A stretch of DNA of 64,000 bases from Clostridium caldaquaticum (GCF_023806125.1 NZ_JAMSKT010000008.1:1-64000); one strand, 5' to 3'. Counted from the stretch's first letter, positions 35,127-44,888 are shown. The notes: generated from the sequence alone by a model not told the origin. A program made the numbers and translations.

Positions 35127-38100
35127 CTAAAAAATATTGTCAATAGTATAAGTAACTATAGTAACTTCTCCTGTCATACCATAATCCTGAAAATCAGTTT
35201 TAATTGTTTCAATGCCCCCGCTCATCATACTTTCAAAATTCAAAATTTTATCATAATAACCTCTTGCTTTTAAGCGATTGTTTAGTGTACTGGACACCTC
35301 TACCTTAATTATGTTTTCCCCTAAAACTAACAGTTCACTAATGTCCACCTTTAAGCTATTAAAATCAACTGCAGGAGCTTTCTTACCATTTACATATACA
35401 GCTGCTGAATTACCATTAGTAGAACCTATTTTAAGATATGCACCGTTATTTTCTGACCAAGTTTCAGGCAGTTTAAAAGTTGTTGTATAATACCCCACAC
35501 CAGAAACTTCTTCTCCAACAGCTGAAATGTCTTTCCATGGTTTAAGCTCTGTTTTTCCTACCTGTATCTTTGTTTTCTTTGTTTCATAATAAACTTCCTT
35601 AGTTACATAACCAAGTCCTCTATCCTCTTGAATAGTAACTTTTTCACCTTCATTCCAATCCTCAACTTCAAGATACCATTCCTTTAAGTCAATATTATCT
35701 GGCACTTCAATTTCTTTTACTACAACAGAACCATCACTTAATTCTGTTCTATAAGTTCCACTTTCACAAGCTAGAACAAATATCTTACCTGAAGCTTGTA
35801 AAACTTTATGAGCATTGCTGGATACTGCATATACCTTATCTTTTTCACTAAGATTTAAAGCAATAACTGTAGCTTCACCTGGCTGTAATGTAATTTCAAT
35901 AATGGTACATCCATTATCATAGCTATATATACCCAATTCGTTAATTTCTCCAGTCCAGCAGTTAAACTCATAAGGCTTACCTATACCATCTATAGCAATC
36001 TTACAAGTGAAGTTTTCCTTATCAGTGTACATATAATTATATACATAAAGATAACGAATATGCCCATCTTCTCTCATAAAAGTAAGAATATTTTTATTTG
36101 GCTCAGAAAATTTAGCACGAGGGTATACTCCAAGTAACATAAGAGCGTTGCAGGTTTGACTTTGGTCATTTACTTCAAGTACATTGCATAATGCTTTCAT
36201 TTCACTCATAACTTCAGCCAATCTCTCGTTCATGTTGTCATTAAATGGAGTCATACTGGCTGCTTTAGCATGAGTTTTATTAATACCAAAGTGAAGTGTT
36301 TCGGTAGCTCCATTTACAATTACTACAGGTAATCCTTCCTTTGCCCATCTTAAAATCTGTTCTGCACTTGAAAGCGGCAATCCCTCTTGATAAATAATAA
36401 GGGCTTTATACCCAGGTCCATTAGGAGCAATAACCCCATTTCTAAACTCAATGCTATCTTCCTCTAAAATTTGTGGAGAAAAGTAATCATAAGTATAGCC
36501 TGAATTTTGAAGCATCATATCTTTCCAATATATTCCTTCATTGGCACGTAGCAGCCTGCTTTCATAAAGAGACTTTTCTTTAAAATCAAACATCATATAC
36601 ATATTATTAAAGTTATAATCAAGTCTTAAAATTCCAATATCTACACGTGGAGTTCCCTGCCTTAAAATCATTTGATATCTAGCCAGCATTGTGGTCCAAT
36701 CATTATAATGCTGATAAGCAGGCTGTCGACATCCAAAACGTTCAGAAAATATTGGCCACATTCCCTCATGTCCAGGCCAATGAGTAGAGTCTTCAATTCC
36801 TGCAATGCTTGAGTAACCATGAAGTACTGTACGACTAACCCCTGCTGCAAATTGTGTAAAAATAATTTGAGTATAAAAGTCAAGTCCCATCATGTAATTC
36901 ATCATAGTTGCACCAGTTTCGCTTGAATATAATCTGTTATATAGATGAGCAGGTCCAGCTAAATTTCGAAATGGTTCAATCTGTGATGCAAATTCCAAAG
37001 ATTCAGTTTCTATACCATCTACATATTTTCCAGGCTGAGATATTTCAAAAGGCAGACCATAAGATATTTCTGCGCGAAGTGTCATTCCTATGCTATGAAG
37101 CCACTCTTGAAGCGGTTTAAGCATATTATCCATATAAAGCTCTGTCATTGTTTGATAAAGGTCAATGCGTACTTTATCAATAAATTTTGTATCATCATCC
37201 TCATAATAATAATTAAAAGGTCCAAAAGGCATCATATTATTAGTTATTTTTATTATAAAAGGAAGATATGGAGTAAGATCATACCCACGTCGTTTTTTGA
37301 ATTCCTCTAAAAGATGATATCCCCAGAGCTGACCTCCTTTACCAAAAGTAGACAACTCCAAAGAATCCATATACATCTGAACTCTTCCATTTTGTTTTAT
37401 ATAATTTTTAAGTTCAGGAGTAATCACTTCTTTGTTCCAATAATCTATAAGTGCCTCTACACCATACTTATCTAAATAATTTATGGTATATGAAACACTG
37501 ACTGAAGGAGTAGCAATTTGACCAGTACCGTGCATCCAGAAAGTAAAAAGTTCGTATTCTCCATCATCTGGTGCTGTCCAATGAAGAGTTCTATTTTCTC
37601 CTTCACCCTCAACCTTTTCAGTTAATACGATTACAGTATTTTTATCTAAGTAAACTTTATTCTCTTTTTTAGAAACACGCTTTACTGCAACAACAGCAAT
37701 TAATTCTTGAATACTAAATTTTGCTGTATGGAATACAGAGTTAAGATTTTCTGCCGGCATTACTTTTTCTAAAATACCTGTGCGGGTTTGTCCTGCCGCA
37801 ACTGTTTCAACAGTAAAGTCTAATTCTTTTGCAGCAGCCTTATCATCTGGAGTGATAGTTGTCAGATTAGCATTTGACCAGTTTGTACCACTTGTTAAAC
37901 TAGCACCCATTTTTTTCTTGGTAGTTTCTTTTATAATTAATTGTGAGTCATGAATCCATTCTTCAGAACCCCAGCCATAGCGTGAAGAATCTGCTCCCTG
38001 CTCATCCATTGCCAAGAATTCAACAGCACCAAATCCAGCATCATATAACATTTGAATGTCTTTTTTCAACGTCTCATCAGTATGAAACCCCTCTGCCAGC

Positions 38101-38165
38101 CACCACCTTACTTCCGGCCAGTACTCTATTTCTGGCTTTTCAAATTTTTTCTTTAATAAATCCAT
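35127..38165 (-). CDS. Glycoside hydrolase family 106-like alpha-L-rhamnosidase
   Basis: Probable alpha-L-rhamnosidase acting on plant rhamnosides or rhamnogalacturonan fragments. The 1012-aa protein starts with the typical KPEIEYWPEVRWWLAEGF segment. A TIM-barrel-like core has DSLELSTFGKGGQLW and RRGYDLTPYLP, and a glutamate-rich stretch reads AEISYGLPFEISQPGKYVD. The C-terminus contains a galactose-binding-like beta-sandwich. There is no signal peptide, so it acts in the cytosol on imported oligosaccharides. ATG at 38165 follows GGGAGGG. An AraC-type regulator is divergent from it and a GPH symporter follows that gene. Confidence 0.87.
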   Translation of the reverse strand: MDLLKKKFEKPEIEYWPEVRWWLAEGFHTDETLKKDIQMLYDAGFGAVEFLAMDEQGADSSRYGWGSEEWIHDSQLIIKETTKKKMGASLTSGTNWSNANLTTITPDDKAAAKELDFTVETVAAGQTRTGILEKVMPAENLNSVFHTAKFSIQELIAVVAVKRVSKKENKVYLDKNTVIVLTEKVEGEGENRTLHWTAPDDGEYELFTFWMHGTGQIATPSVSVSYTINYLDKYGVEALIDYWNKEVITPELKNYIKQNGRVQMYMDSLELSTFGKGGQLWGYHLLEEFKKRRGYDLTPYLPFIIKITNNMMPFGPFNYYYEDDDTKFIDKVRIDLYQTMTELYMDNMLKPLQEWLHSIGMTLRAEISYGLPFEISQPGKYVDGIETESLEFASQIEPFRNLAGPAHLYNRLYSSETGATMMNYMMGLDFYTQIIFTQFAAGVSRTVLHGYSSIAGIEDSTHWPGHEGMWPIFSERFGCRQPAYQHYNDWTTMLARYQMILRQGTPRVDIGILRLDYNFNNMYMMFDFKEKSLYESRLLRANEGIYWKDMMLQNSGYTYDYFSPQILEEDSIEFRNGVIAPNGPGYKALIIYQEGLPLSSAEQILRWAKEGLPVVIVNGATETLHFGINKTHAKAASMTPFNDNMNERLAEVMSEMKALCNVLEVNDQSQTCNALMLLGVYPRAKFSEPNKNILTFMREDGHIRYLYVYNYMYTDKENFTCKIAIDGIGKPYEFNCWTGEINELGIYSYDNGCTIIEITLQPGEATVIALNLSEKDKVYAVSSNAHKVLQASGKIFVLACESGTYRTELSDGSVVVKEIEVPDNIDLKEWYLEVEDWNEGEKVTIQEDRGLGYVTKEVYYETKKTKIQVGKTELKPWKDISAVGEEVSGVGYYTTTFKLPETWSENNGAYLKIGSTNGNSAAVYVNGKKAPAVDFNSLKVDISELLVLGENIIKVEVSSTLNNRLKARGYYDKILNFESMMSGGIETIKTDFQDYGMTGEVTIVTYTIDNIF

Positions 38166-38366
38166 AGAAATCCCTCCCAATTTAAATTTATATCTAATTA
38201 TTAAATGTCTTATCTAAATTGTATAAACCTATATATTGTTTTTATATGACTAGATTTCATTAATACTGTGACTATTTTTTATGTTCTATACAATGTTTTT
38301 AAAATGTGATACTATATTTTTACAAATATTTAAATTTCCTCTAGTCAAGGGATGGTGTACAGCAAA

Positions 38367-39428
38367 ATGAATAAATCGCAATTAGACAAATTTCTAAGAA
38401 AACATACTCACCTTGAAGAATTAGCTTTAAAAACTCCTAATTTAATTCCTTCAATTTTTGAATTATCTGAAACTGATTGTAATGAATCTATTAATTTTCC
38501 ACATATGAGTCTTATTTTTAATGACGACTTAAATAAAATCATTACTGTTATTCCTCCTGAGGATTGTAAACAGGCAAACTCTACCTTAGACTTTAATAAA
38601 AAAATTTTTTTCAGCATACATCCTCGTTTTCTGAAAGTAATGGAGCACAGCCATAACTATATTGAAATAATATTTGTTTATTCGGGAAAATGTAATCAGA
38701 TAATAAATGGTAATAAAGTTATATTACAAGAAGGTGATATATGCTTCTTAGATACTAATGTAAAGCATAGCATAGAAATTGCTGATGAGAACGATATTAT
38801 TATCAACTGCATTTTGGATACAAGCTATTTTGATACTGCTTTTTTGTGCAGACTATCTGAAAACGATATACTATCCAGCTTCTTTATTCGTTCTATTTAT
38901 CAAAGCAAAGAATTCAATGAATATATTATTTTCCCTTATGATAAAAGCAGCAATGTAAAACAGATAATGACTAATATTCTATGCGAATATTACGATAAAA
39001 ATCTATGCTCAAACGAAGTAATCAACTGTTATTTGATAGTACTTTTTGCAGAATTAATGCGCAGCTACAAAAATAGAATTAATGAACAGAACTATTTAAC
39101 ATTAAAAAACACTAAAATTTCTGACATTATTATGTATCTAGAAACTAATTATAAAACTGCCACTTTAGAATCTACAGCTAAACATTTTTATTTTAATCCA
39201 AGTTATTTAAGTACTATAATTAAAAAATTTACCGGTCAAACCTTTTTAGAAATTATACAAGAAATTAAAATTAAAAAAGCATATTTTCTATTAAAAAATT
39301 CTAATATGTCTATTGCTGAAATAGCTGATAAAATAGGATATTCAAATATGAGTTTTTTTTATCAGATATTTAAAAAGAAATATGACGTAACACCTGCAAA
39401 ATTCAGAAAAAATTCAAACTATTTCTGA
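38367..39428 (+). CDS. AraC-family transcriptional regulator
   Basis: Sugar-responsive activator of about 353 aa. The N-terminal half contains a cupin-like sensing domain (HSHNYIEIIFVYSGKC, then EGDICFLDTNVKH); the C-terminal 100 residues hold two helix-turn-helix units of the AraC type (TLESTAKHFYFNPSYLSTII and MSIAEIADKIGYSNMSFFYQ). The start is uncertain: ATG at 38352, GTG at 38355 and ATG at 38367 are all in frame after AAGGG; 38367 has the most usual spacing. It is divergent from the GH106 gene and precedes a symporter gene, so it probably controls both. Confidence 0.88.
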   Translation: MNKSQLDKFLRKHTHLEELALKTPNLIPSIFELSETDCNESINFPHMSLIFNDDLNKIITVIPPEDCKQANSTLDFNKKIFFSIHPRFLKVMEHSHNYIEIIFVYSGKCNQIINGNKVILQEGDICFLDTNVKHSIEIADENDIIINCILDTSYFDTAFLCRLSENDILSSFFIRSIYQSKEFNEYIIFPYDKSSNVKQIMTNILCEYYDKNLCSNEVINCYLIVLFAELMRSYKNRINEQNYLTLKNTKISDIIMYLETNYKTATLESTAKHFYFNPSYLSTIIKKFTGQTFLEIIQEIKIKKAYFLLKNSNMSIAEIADKIGYSNMSFFYQIFKKKYDVTPAKFRKNSNYF

Positions 39429-39467
39429 TTAGAGCTGTTTTTTTATAAGAAAAAATCATTTTAATTA

Positions 39468-39517
39468 AAATATGACCATTTTTTATATAATTCTAAATAT
39501 AAAAAATGGTCATATTT
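39468..39517 (+). terminator. Long hairpin after AraC gene
   Basis: A perfect 20-bp stem (39468-39487 with 39498-39517, containing TATGACCATT/AATGGTCATA) lies 40 bp after the AraC stop and is followed by GTTATAT. It is the likely terminator of the regulator gene. Confidence 0.75.
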
Positions 39518-39627
39518 GTTATATAACTTCGTTATAGTAAACTTTTTCAAAACAACATATTATTTTAGCAGAAACATTTTTAAACACAACATAAATATAA
39601 TCTTTTTTAAAACTATTAACATTAAAT

Positions 39628-39637
39628 AAAGGAGGTG
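39628..39637 (+). promoter_or_regulatory. Orphan ribosome-binding site
   Basis: AAAGGAGGTG is a perfect Shine-Dalgarno sequence, but no ATG or TTG follows at proper distance. An ATT codon 4 bp downstream opens a 17-codon frame ending before the symporter gene. It may be a remnant of a leader peptide. Confidence 0.4.
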
Positions 39638-39711
39638 CATATTAAGACATATAAAACATTCTCATTTTATATCATACATAATAAAATTATATAATTTTTG
39701 GGGAGGTTCAC

Positions 39712-41109
39712 ATGATTATCAAAAATACACATAGTGAGAAAATTAATTTTCTTGAGAAAAGCGCTTTTGCTCTTGTAAATTTAGGAAATATTCCAATAAT
39801 GGCACTTGTAAATTCTTTTTTACTAATATTTTATACTGATGTGGTTGGTCTTAATTCAGCATCAGTAGCTACATTATTTCTTTTAGCACGTATATTAGAC
39901 GGAATTAATGATCCAATTATGGGATTTATCGTAGACCATCTTCCAAATACAAAAATGGGACGGTTTAGACCTTATTTAATTATAGGTTCTATTATATGTT
40001 CTTTAAATTACCTGCTGCTTTGGTTTGGACCTCTTTTAATTCCTGGAGCTAAACTTATTATAGTATATATTTCATACCTATTAATAGGAATTACCTTTGA
40101 CTTTATGGATATTCCATTAAACAGCATGATTCCTGTAATGACAGATAAAGCAAATGAAAGAAACACTTTAAGTTCTATTAAGGGAACTTTTTATATGATA
40201 GGAATAATGGGCTTTAATATTGCAGCTCCGCTTGTTATAGCAAAATCTTCAAATCCTAAACAAGGTTATATCACATTAGTATGGATTGCAGTAATTTTAG
40301 TTTTAGCTTTATCTATTATTGGTACTTTAGGAATTAAAGAAAGAATCCAGCCTATAGAGCAAGAAAAATATAAATTTAAAGACATATTCCCAATTATATC
40401 ATTAAGACCTGTTGCGGTTGCATTTTTAAATTCATTATTTAGTGGAATCAGTATGGCAGCAACTAGTGCTACTGGAATGTACTTTGCTGTTTATATCCTG
40501 CACAAACCTGAAGTACTTAGTGTTGTTGGTCTTCTATCAGTTGCTGGAATGATGCCAGGCCTTATATTCTCCGCTCCTCTTAGTAATAAATTTGGAAAAA
40601 AAGCAGTATTCTGTACAGGCATATTAATTTCAGCTATATTCCCTTTACTTAGACTTATTAACGTTACAAATTTACAATTATTTTATATTTGCTCTATTAT
40701 AGGCGCTATAGGCGGCGGTTTAACTATGGCACTTAACTATGGTATTCAAGCTGATAACACTGACTACGTTGAATGGAAATTCAATCAACGTGCTGAAGGT
40801 GCAATTGCATCACTTAGTTCTTTCGTGACAAAAGCTGGAATGGGTTTTGGAGGAGCGATACCAGGTTATGTTCTAGCTGCAACAGGTTATGTTCCTAACA
40901 CTCAGCAAACTGCTTCTGCAATCACTGGTATTATTCTTGTATGCATAGTGATTCCCTCAATCCTTTCTCTTTTAGGAGGTATAATTTTCACCTTTGGATA
41001 TAAAATAGATAAAAAGACGCTTTTTCAAATAGAAAACGATTTGAATTCCAGAAGATCGGAAAATAATTTAAAAATTCACAATATAAACACAAATAGCATG
41101 AAAGTTTAA
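39712..41109 (+). CDS. GPH-family sugar:cation symporter
   Basis: Glycoside-pentoside-hexuronide type membrane importer, 465 aa with about 12 membrane segments. GPH features are LLARILDGINDPIMGFIVD, the MGRFRPYLI loop and NYGIQADNTDYVEWKFNQR before the last third, ending in a hydrophilic tail. GGGGAGG precedes the ATG. Its position after the AraC regulator and near the GH106 rhamnosidase suggests uptake of rhamnose-containing glycosides, but the substrate cannot be read from the sequence. Confidence 0.9.
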   Translation: MIIKNTHSEKINFLEKSAFALVNLGNIPIMALVNSFLLIFYTDVVGLNSASVATLFLLARILDGINDPIMGFIVDHLPNTKMGRFRPYLIIGSIICSLNYLLLWFGPLLIPGAKLIIVYISYLLIGITFDFMDIPLNSMIPVMTDKANERNTLSSIKGTFYMIGIMGFNIAAPLVIAKSSNPKQGYITLVWIAVILVLALSIIGTLGIKERIQPIEQEKYKFKDIFPIISLRPVAVAFLNSLFSGISMAATSATGMYFAVYILHKPEVLSVVGLLSVAGMMPGLIFSAPLSNKFGKKAVFCTGILISAIFPLLRLINVTNLQLFYICSIIGAIGGGLTMALNYGIQADNTDYVEWKFNQRAEGAIASLSSFVTKAGMGFGGAIPGYVLAATGYVPNTQQTASAITGIILVCIVIPSILSLLGGIIFTFGYKIDKKTLFQIENDLNSRRSENNLKIHNINTNSMKV

Positions 41110-41143
41110 AATTTGCTTTATAACTAATTTATACAAAATATTT

Positions 41144-41185
41144 ATACCACAGGAAACCTCAGCCTAAACGCTCCTGTGGTATTTT
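41144..41185 (+). terminator. Terminator of GPH symporter
   Basis: ATACCACAGGA pairs perfectly with TCCTGTGGTAT, followed by TTTTAAAA. Confidence 0.88.
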
Positions 41186-41441
41186 AAAATTAGTGTTACA
41201 AGTTAATCATTTACTTTAAAATTAGAAAACGTACATTTCTTCTACATAACTTCAAATATTCTATTTTAAATTTCTTGCCAGTATTTTATTAGCTTTCTTT
41301 CTAAAATCAGCCGCTGCTTTTTTGTGCTGTTGTTTTATTATATAAAACTAAATTTATGCAATCAACTAATACTGTTTCATTTGAAGGATTATACTATATA
41401 AAATTTATCTTCTGTTAAATTATGAATCTGTAACCTTTAAG
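41186..41441. other. Non-coding stretch, possibly decayed genes
   Basis: No intact gene. On the minus strand a frame of about 27 codons ending at 41261 reads like a protein tail (HKKAAADFRKKANKIL), without a start. Together with the truncated kinase next to it, the stretch looks like debris of a deleted sugar-acid locus. Confidence 0.4.
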
Positions 41442-41687
41442 CTATCTGTTAATTTCAAAACTACTTCTTAAGAGGCTTTCTATCTGTTCTCTGCTTGAAA
41501 TATTCGCATCTCCTTTTATAGTATGTTTCAAGGCTGAAGCAGCAGTTGCAAAATCGACAGTTTTTTGTGGTTCAAATCTTTCCATTAATGCGTAAATAAG
41601 CCCAGCTGTAAAGGCATCTCCTCCTCCTACTCTATCCACTATTTCAAAACTAAACTTTTCACTTTCATATGTTATTTTTTTACTCAT
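41442..41687 (-). pseudogene. 5'-truncated PfkB-family sugar kinase (2-keto-3-deoxygluconate kinase type)
   Basis: Only the last 80 or so residues of a ribokinase-like kinase remain. The fragment holds the PfkB signature DRVGGGDAFTAGLIYALM with the catalytic Asp, then the C-terminal helices (DFATAASALKHTIKGD). Complete family members have about 310-340 residues. The KDG-kinase type D-R-V-G-G-G-D-A/S-F spelling suggests that enzyme. The fragment's ATG lies inside the last codons of the ABC permease, so a deletion has joined the kinase 3' end directly to the permease gene. It cannot be an active kinase alone. Confidence 0.82.
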
Positions 41688-42900
41688 ACCTAAGTGCCTC
41701 AATAGGATCTAAATTAGCGGCTTTTCTAGCAGGATATATCCCAAAAAATATTCCAACTGCTGAAGAAAACAGTATTGCCCCGATTATAACTCCAGCTGAT
41801 AGTGACGGAGTTATGTTTGCAAAGCTGCCTATAAAATAAGCACCCGTAATTCCAGCTATCATACCGATTATTCCGCCGATTACTGATATTATAACTGACT
41901 CTGTTAAAAACTGAAGAAGTATTGCACTTGTAGTTGCTCCTATAGCTTTTCTTATACCTATTTCCCTTGTTCTTTCTGTTACAGAAACAAGCATTATATT
42001 CATAACTCCTATACCGCCTACTATAAGTGATATAGCTGCAACGGCTCCTATAAAAGCAGTAAAAATTCCAAGAACCTTATTTATCTGATCTAGCTGCTTA
42101 AGTGCATTTTCTACTTTATATTTACCTTTTCCTCTACTATTATGTCTGCTTTCAAGTATGTTTTTAGCACCATTTCCTGCCGCATCTGTGCTATCTTTAT
42201 TAACAGCCATAAGTGTGAGCCTATCTATTGGGGCTTCTCCAGAATATACAGTCTCTACAAAGGTTGATGGAGCATAAGCAATAACAGGCATCTGGCTTAC
42301 ATCAAAGGCAAAGCCTCCCATATCCAATTTGTAAACTCCTACAATAGTAGCTTTAACTGGAGACTGTCTGCTTCCTATTTTTATACTTTTCCCAACGACA
42401 TCAGTATATCCAAATAGTTCTCTTGCTGCATACTCATCTATTACTATAACAGGTTTCCCTTCAACATATTCTCTTTCGTTAAAAGTTCTTCCATATAACA
42501 TTTCAACATTTTGAATTGGGAATATATCAGTATTAGCCCCTGTAATACTTGCTCTTTTATTTTTTGTTTCTGATATTGCCACTCCATTTTTTGTTACAGT
42601 AGGAGTTATATATTTTACAGTATCTACTTTCTGTTTAATTTGTTCTATATCCTTATAGGTTATATAATCGTTTTGCTCGGCCTTGGAAGTATCAACTGAT
42701 ACATTTACTGTAGCTGCTCCTATCTTTTCAAACTCTCCTGTTATTGTATTTTGACCACCTTGTCCAAGGGATACTATAGTAATTACTGAGCTTATACCTA
42801 TAATTATTCCGAGCATAGTAAGAAATGAGCGCATTTTATTGGCCTTTATGCTTTCTATAGCCATTTTAAAATTTTCCGCAAAACTTGATAAAAAGTTCAA
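41680..42900 (-). CDS. MacB-type ABC transporter permease
   Basis: Membrane subunit of a MacAB-like exporter, about 406 aa. It has one N-terminal membrane helix after the conserved AIESIKANKMRSFLTMLGI, a large external domain (residues 45-280) and three C-terminal membrane helices ending in the FtsX-type ARKAANLDPIEALRYE tail. A TTG at 42900 is the likely start: GAGGGAGGG is 6 bp upstream, while the TTG at 42906 touches the site. It follows the ATPase gene by a few bases. Substrate unknown; peptides, antibiotics or lipoproteins are usual for the family. Confidence 0.9.
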   Translation of the reverse strand: MNFLSSFAENFKMAIESIKANKMRSFLTMLGIIIGISSVITIVSLGQGGQNTITGEFEKIGAATVNVSVDTSKAEQNDYITYKDIEQIKQKVDTVKYITPTVTKNGVAISETKNKRASITGANTDIFPIQNVEMLYGRTFNEREYVEGKPVIVIDEYAARELFGYTDVVGKSIKIGSRQSPVKATIVGVYKLDMGGFAFDVSQMPVIAYAPSTFVETVYSGEAPIDRLTLMAVNKDSTDAAGNGAKNILESRHNSRGKGKYKVENALKQLDQINKVLGIFTAFIGAVAAISLIVGGIGVMNIMLVSVTERTREIGIRKAIGATTSAILLQFLTESVIISVIGGIIGMIAGITGAYFIGSFANITPSLSAGVIIGAILFSSAVGIFFGIYPARKAANLDPIEALRYE

Positions 42901-42913
42901 ATGCAACCCTCCC

Positions 42914-43606
42914 TCATAATATTATCCTGTCTTTAACTTCATAATCATCTACTATTTCACCATCTCTGAACCTAACAACCCTTTTAGTATGCTGTGCTAT
43001 ATCCGGTTCATGTGTAACCATTATAATGGTAGCACCTTCGTTGTTTAAATCCTGAAATATCTTCATAATTTCAACGGAAGATTTTGTATCCAGATTTCCA
43101 GTAGGTTCGTCAGCCATGATAACTGCAGGAGTATTCACTATAGCTCTTGCAATTGCCACTCTCTGCTTTTGACCTCCTGATATTTCATTAGGTCTATGCT
43201 TAACTCTATCGCTTAAACCAACCTTATCTAGAGCCATTAATGCCTTTTCTCTTCTTATTTTTTTAGGTACTCCTGCATAAGCCATTGGAAGCTCAACATT
43301 TTCAAGCACAGTCATTCTTGGGAGCAGATTAAAAGCTTGAAAAACAAAACCTATTTCCCTGTTTCTTATATGAGCCAGCTGTTTATCAGTAAGGTTTGAT
43401 ACATTTTGACCATTTAAAATATAAGTTCCACTGTCCATTCTGTCTAAACAGCCTAAAATGTTCATCATTGTAGATTTTCCTGAACCTGAAGGCCCCATTA
43501 TAGAAGTAAATTCCCCTTTTTCAATTTTAAGGCTTACCCCTTTAAGTGCAGTAAAATTTATATCTCCCGTTACATATCTTTTAACTACGTCTTTTATTTC
43601 TAACAT
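42914..43606 (-). CDS. MacB/LolD-type ABC transporter ATPase
   Basis: Cytosolic ATPase subunit, 230 aa. Walker A GPSGSGKST, Q-loop VFQAFNLLPRMT, ABC signature ISGGQKQRVAIARA, Walker B VIMADEPTGNLD and the H-loop VTHE are all intact. The stop of the upstream adaptor gene overlaps the ATG (TAATG). AGGAG precedes it. It forms an adaptor-ATPase-permease operon. Confidence 0.95.
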   Translation of the reverse strand: MLEIKDVVKRYVTGDINFTALKGVSLKIEKGEFTSIMGPSGSGKSTMMNILGCLDRMDSGTYILNGQNVSNLTDKQLAHIRNREIGFVFQAFNLLPRMTVLENVELPMAYAGVPKKIRREKALMALDKVGLSDRVKHRPNEISGGQKQRVAIARAIVNTPAVIMADEPTGNLDTKSSVEIMKIFQDLNNEGATIIMVTHEPDIAQHTKRVVRFRDGEIVDDYEVKDRIIL

Positions 43607-44811
43607 TATTTATCATCTCCTGAGGCTTCCTTAACAAGAGTTCCACTCTTTATATTTTCAGAAGGATTTAATATTACTTTATCTCCATTCTTTACTCCCT
43701 CAACAACTTGAGCTTCCATATCTGACTGAAGACCTAGCTTAACTTCCTTTTCAACTGCCTTATTTCCTTCAATCAAATAAATAAAGGTTTTGTCTTCTTT
43801 TGTTGTTCTTATACTTTCAGCGGGAACCTTTAATACATTGGTTACTGAGCCAAGTAGTATATCTACATCTATGTCAAAATCTATTTTTAAGCCTTCTGGT
43901 TTATCCAATATATCAATTTCCACACCAAGAATAGTTTCTGAACCAGTTGCTGATACAGTCTTTTTAGCAGCTGGATCTACAAAAGATACTTTACCTTTAT
44001 ATTCCTTAGTACCGCTTTTAACTATAGCTTCCTGTCCAATTTGAACTTTATCTGCATCATACTTTCCAACAGACATAACAGCTTTTAAATTGTCAACATC
44101 TTGAACTGTTACAGCTGCTTGAGAACTTGCCACAGTAGCAGCACCTTCAGTAACATTTACAGCAGTAACTACCCCATCTAAACTTGCTGTAATCTTATCC
44201 TGACTCTTTGAAAGATTCTGCTTTGCTGTATCTAAGTTAATTTTAGCAAGTGATATTGCATTATCCGCTTGTTTTAATTGTTCATTTGTAAACGGAAGTT
44301 TTAAAGCATCTCTTTGCTGTTTCAGTTGAGCCTTTTGAGTTTCTAAAGCTGCTGCCTTTGCTGCTTCTTCTGGGTTTGTTTTTAATGCAGCAATTTGATT
44401 TTCTAAATCCGCAATTTGCTTATCTAAATCAGCCATCTTATTTTTCATTTCGTTATTGCTATTAACATACATCTGTTTAGTAAGCACAGCATTGTCATAG
44501 TTTATCTGAGCCTGTTTAACAGCTATGTTAGGATCTGTTATCTCATACTCCACTAAAACCTGACCAGCCTTTACTACATCTCCAACTTTAACGTTTACTT
44601 TTTTAACCTTCCCCTGTAATGGATAATAATCCTTACTGTTTTTTGATTTTATAGTAGCAGTAGTTGAAAGATAGGATTTTATATCTCCCTGCTGAACAGT
44701 TGAGGTTTTAACACTTATAACCTTTCCCTTGTTTTTGGCAGTTACTCTTAAAGATATTATTCCGCCTATAACTGCTATTATAATAATCCAAATAATAATC
44801 TTCTTTTTCAT
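43606..44811 (-). CDS. MacA/HlyD-type efflux adaptor
   Basis: Membrane-fusion-type subunit, 401 aa, with one N-terminal membrane helix (residues 3-22). Two half lipoyl domains flank a long coiled-coil hairpin rich in Ala, Lys and Gln (about residues 110-200), and beta-barrel domains follow. The KVNVKVGDVVKAGQVLVEYE segment is a typical lipoyl motif. In Gram-positive bacteria such adaptors assist ABC exporters of the MacB type. First gene of the three-gene export operon. Confidence 0.9.
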   Translation of the reverse strand: MKKKIIIWIIIIAVIGGIISLRVTAKNKGKVISVKTSTVQQGDIKSYLSTTATIKSKNSKDYYPLQGKVKKVNVKVGDVVKAGQVLVEYEITDPNIAVKQAQINYDNAVLTKQMYVNSNNEMKNKMADLDKQIADLENQIAALKTNPEEAAKAAALETQKAQLKQQRDALKLPFTNEQLKQADNAISLAKINLDTAKQNLSKSQDKITASLDGVVTAVNVTEGAATVASSQAAVTVQDVDNLKAVMSVGKYDADKVQIGQEAIVKSGTKEYKGKVSFVDPAAKKTVSATGSETILGVEIDILDKPEGLKIDFDIDVDILLGSVTNVLKVPAESIRTTKEDKTFIYLIEGNKAVEKEVKLGLQSDMEAQVVEGVKNGDKVILNPSENIKSGTLVKEASGDDK

Positions 44812-44838
44812 ATATTCCCCTCCATGTTCAAATTGTGT

Positions 44839-44888
44839 AGTTTAAGGCACGTGACAAATACTCAAAATTTTATCATGTGCCTTAAACT
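44839..44888. repeat. Inverted repeat between lipoprotein and adaptor genes
   Basis: AGTTTAAGGCACGTGA pairs with TCATGTGCCTTAAACT (one mismatch). It overlaps the stop of the lipoprotein gene and lacks a T-run, so it may be a weak terminator, an mRNA processing hairpin or an operator for the export operon. Confidence 0.5.

Noticed and set aside
41261-41341. Short coding-like tail on the minus strand
   Set aside because: About 27 codons, no start and no ribosome site; noted only as possible gene debris.
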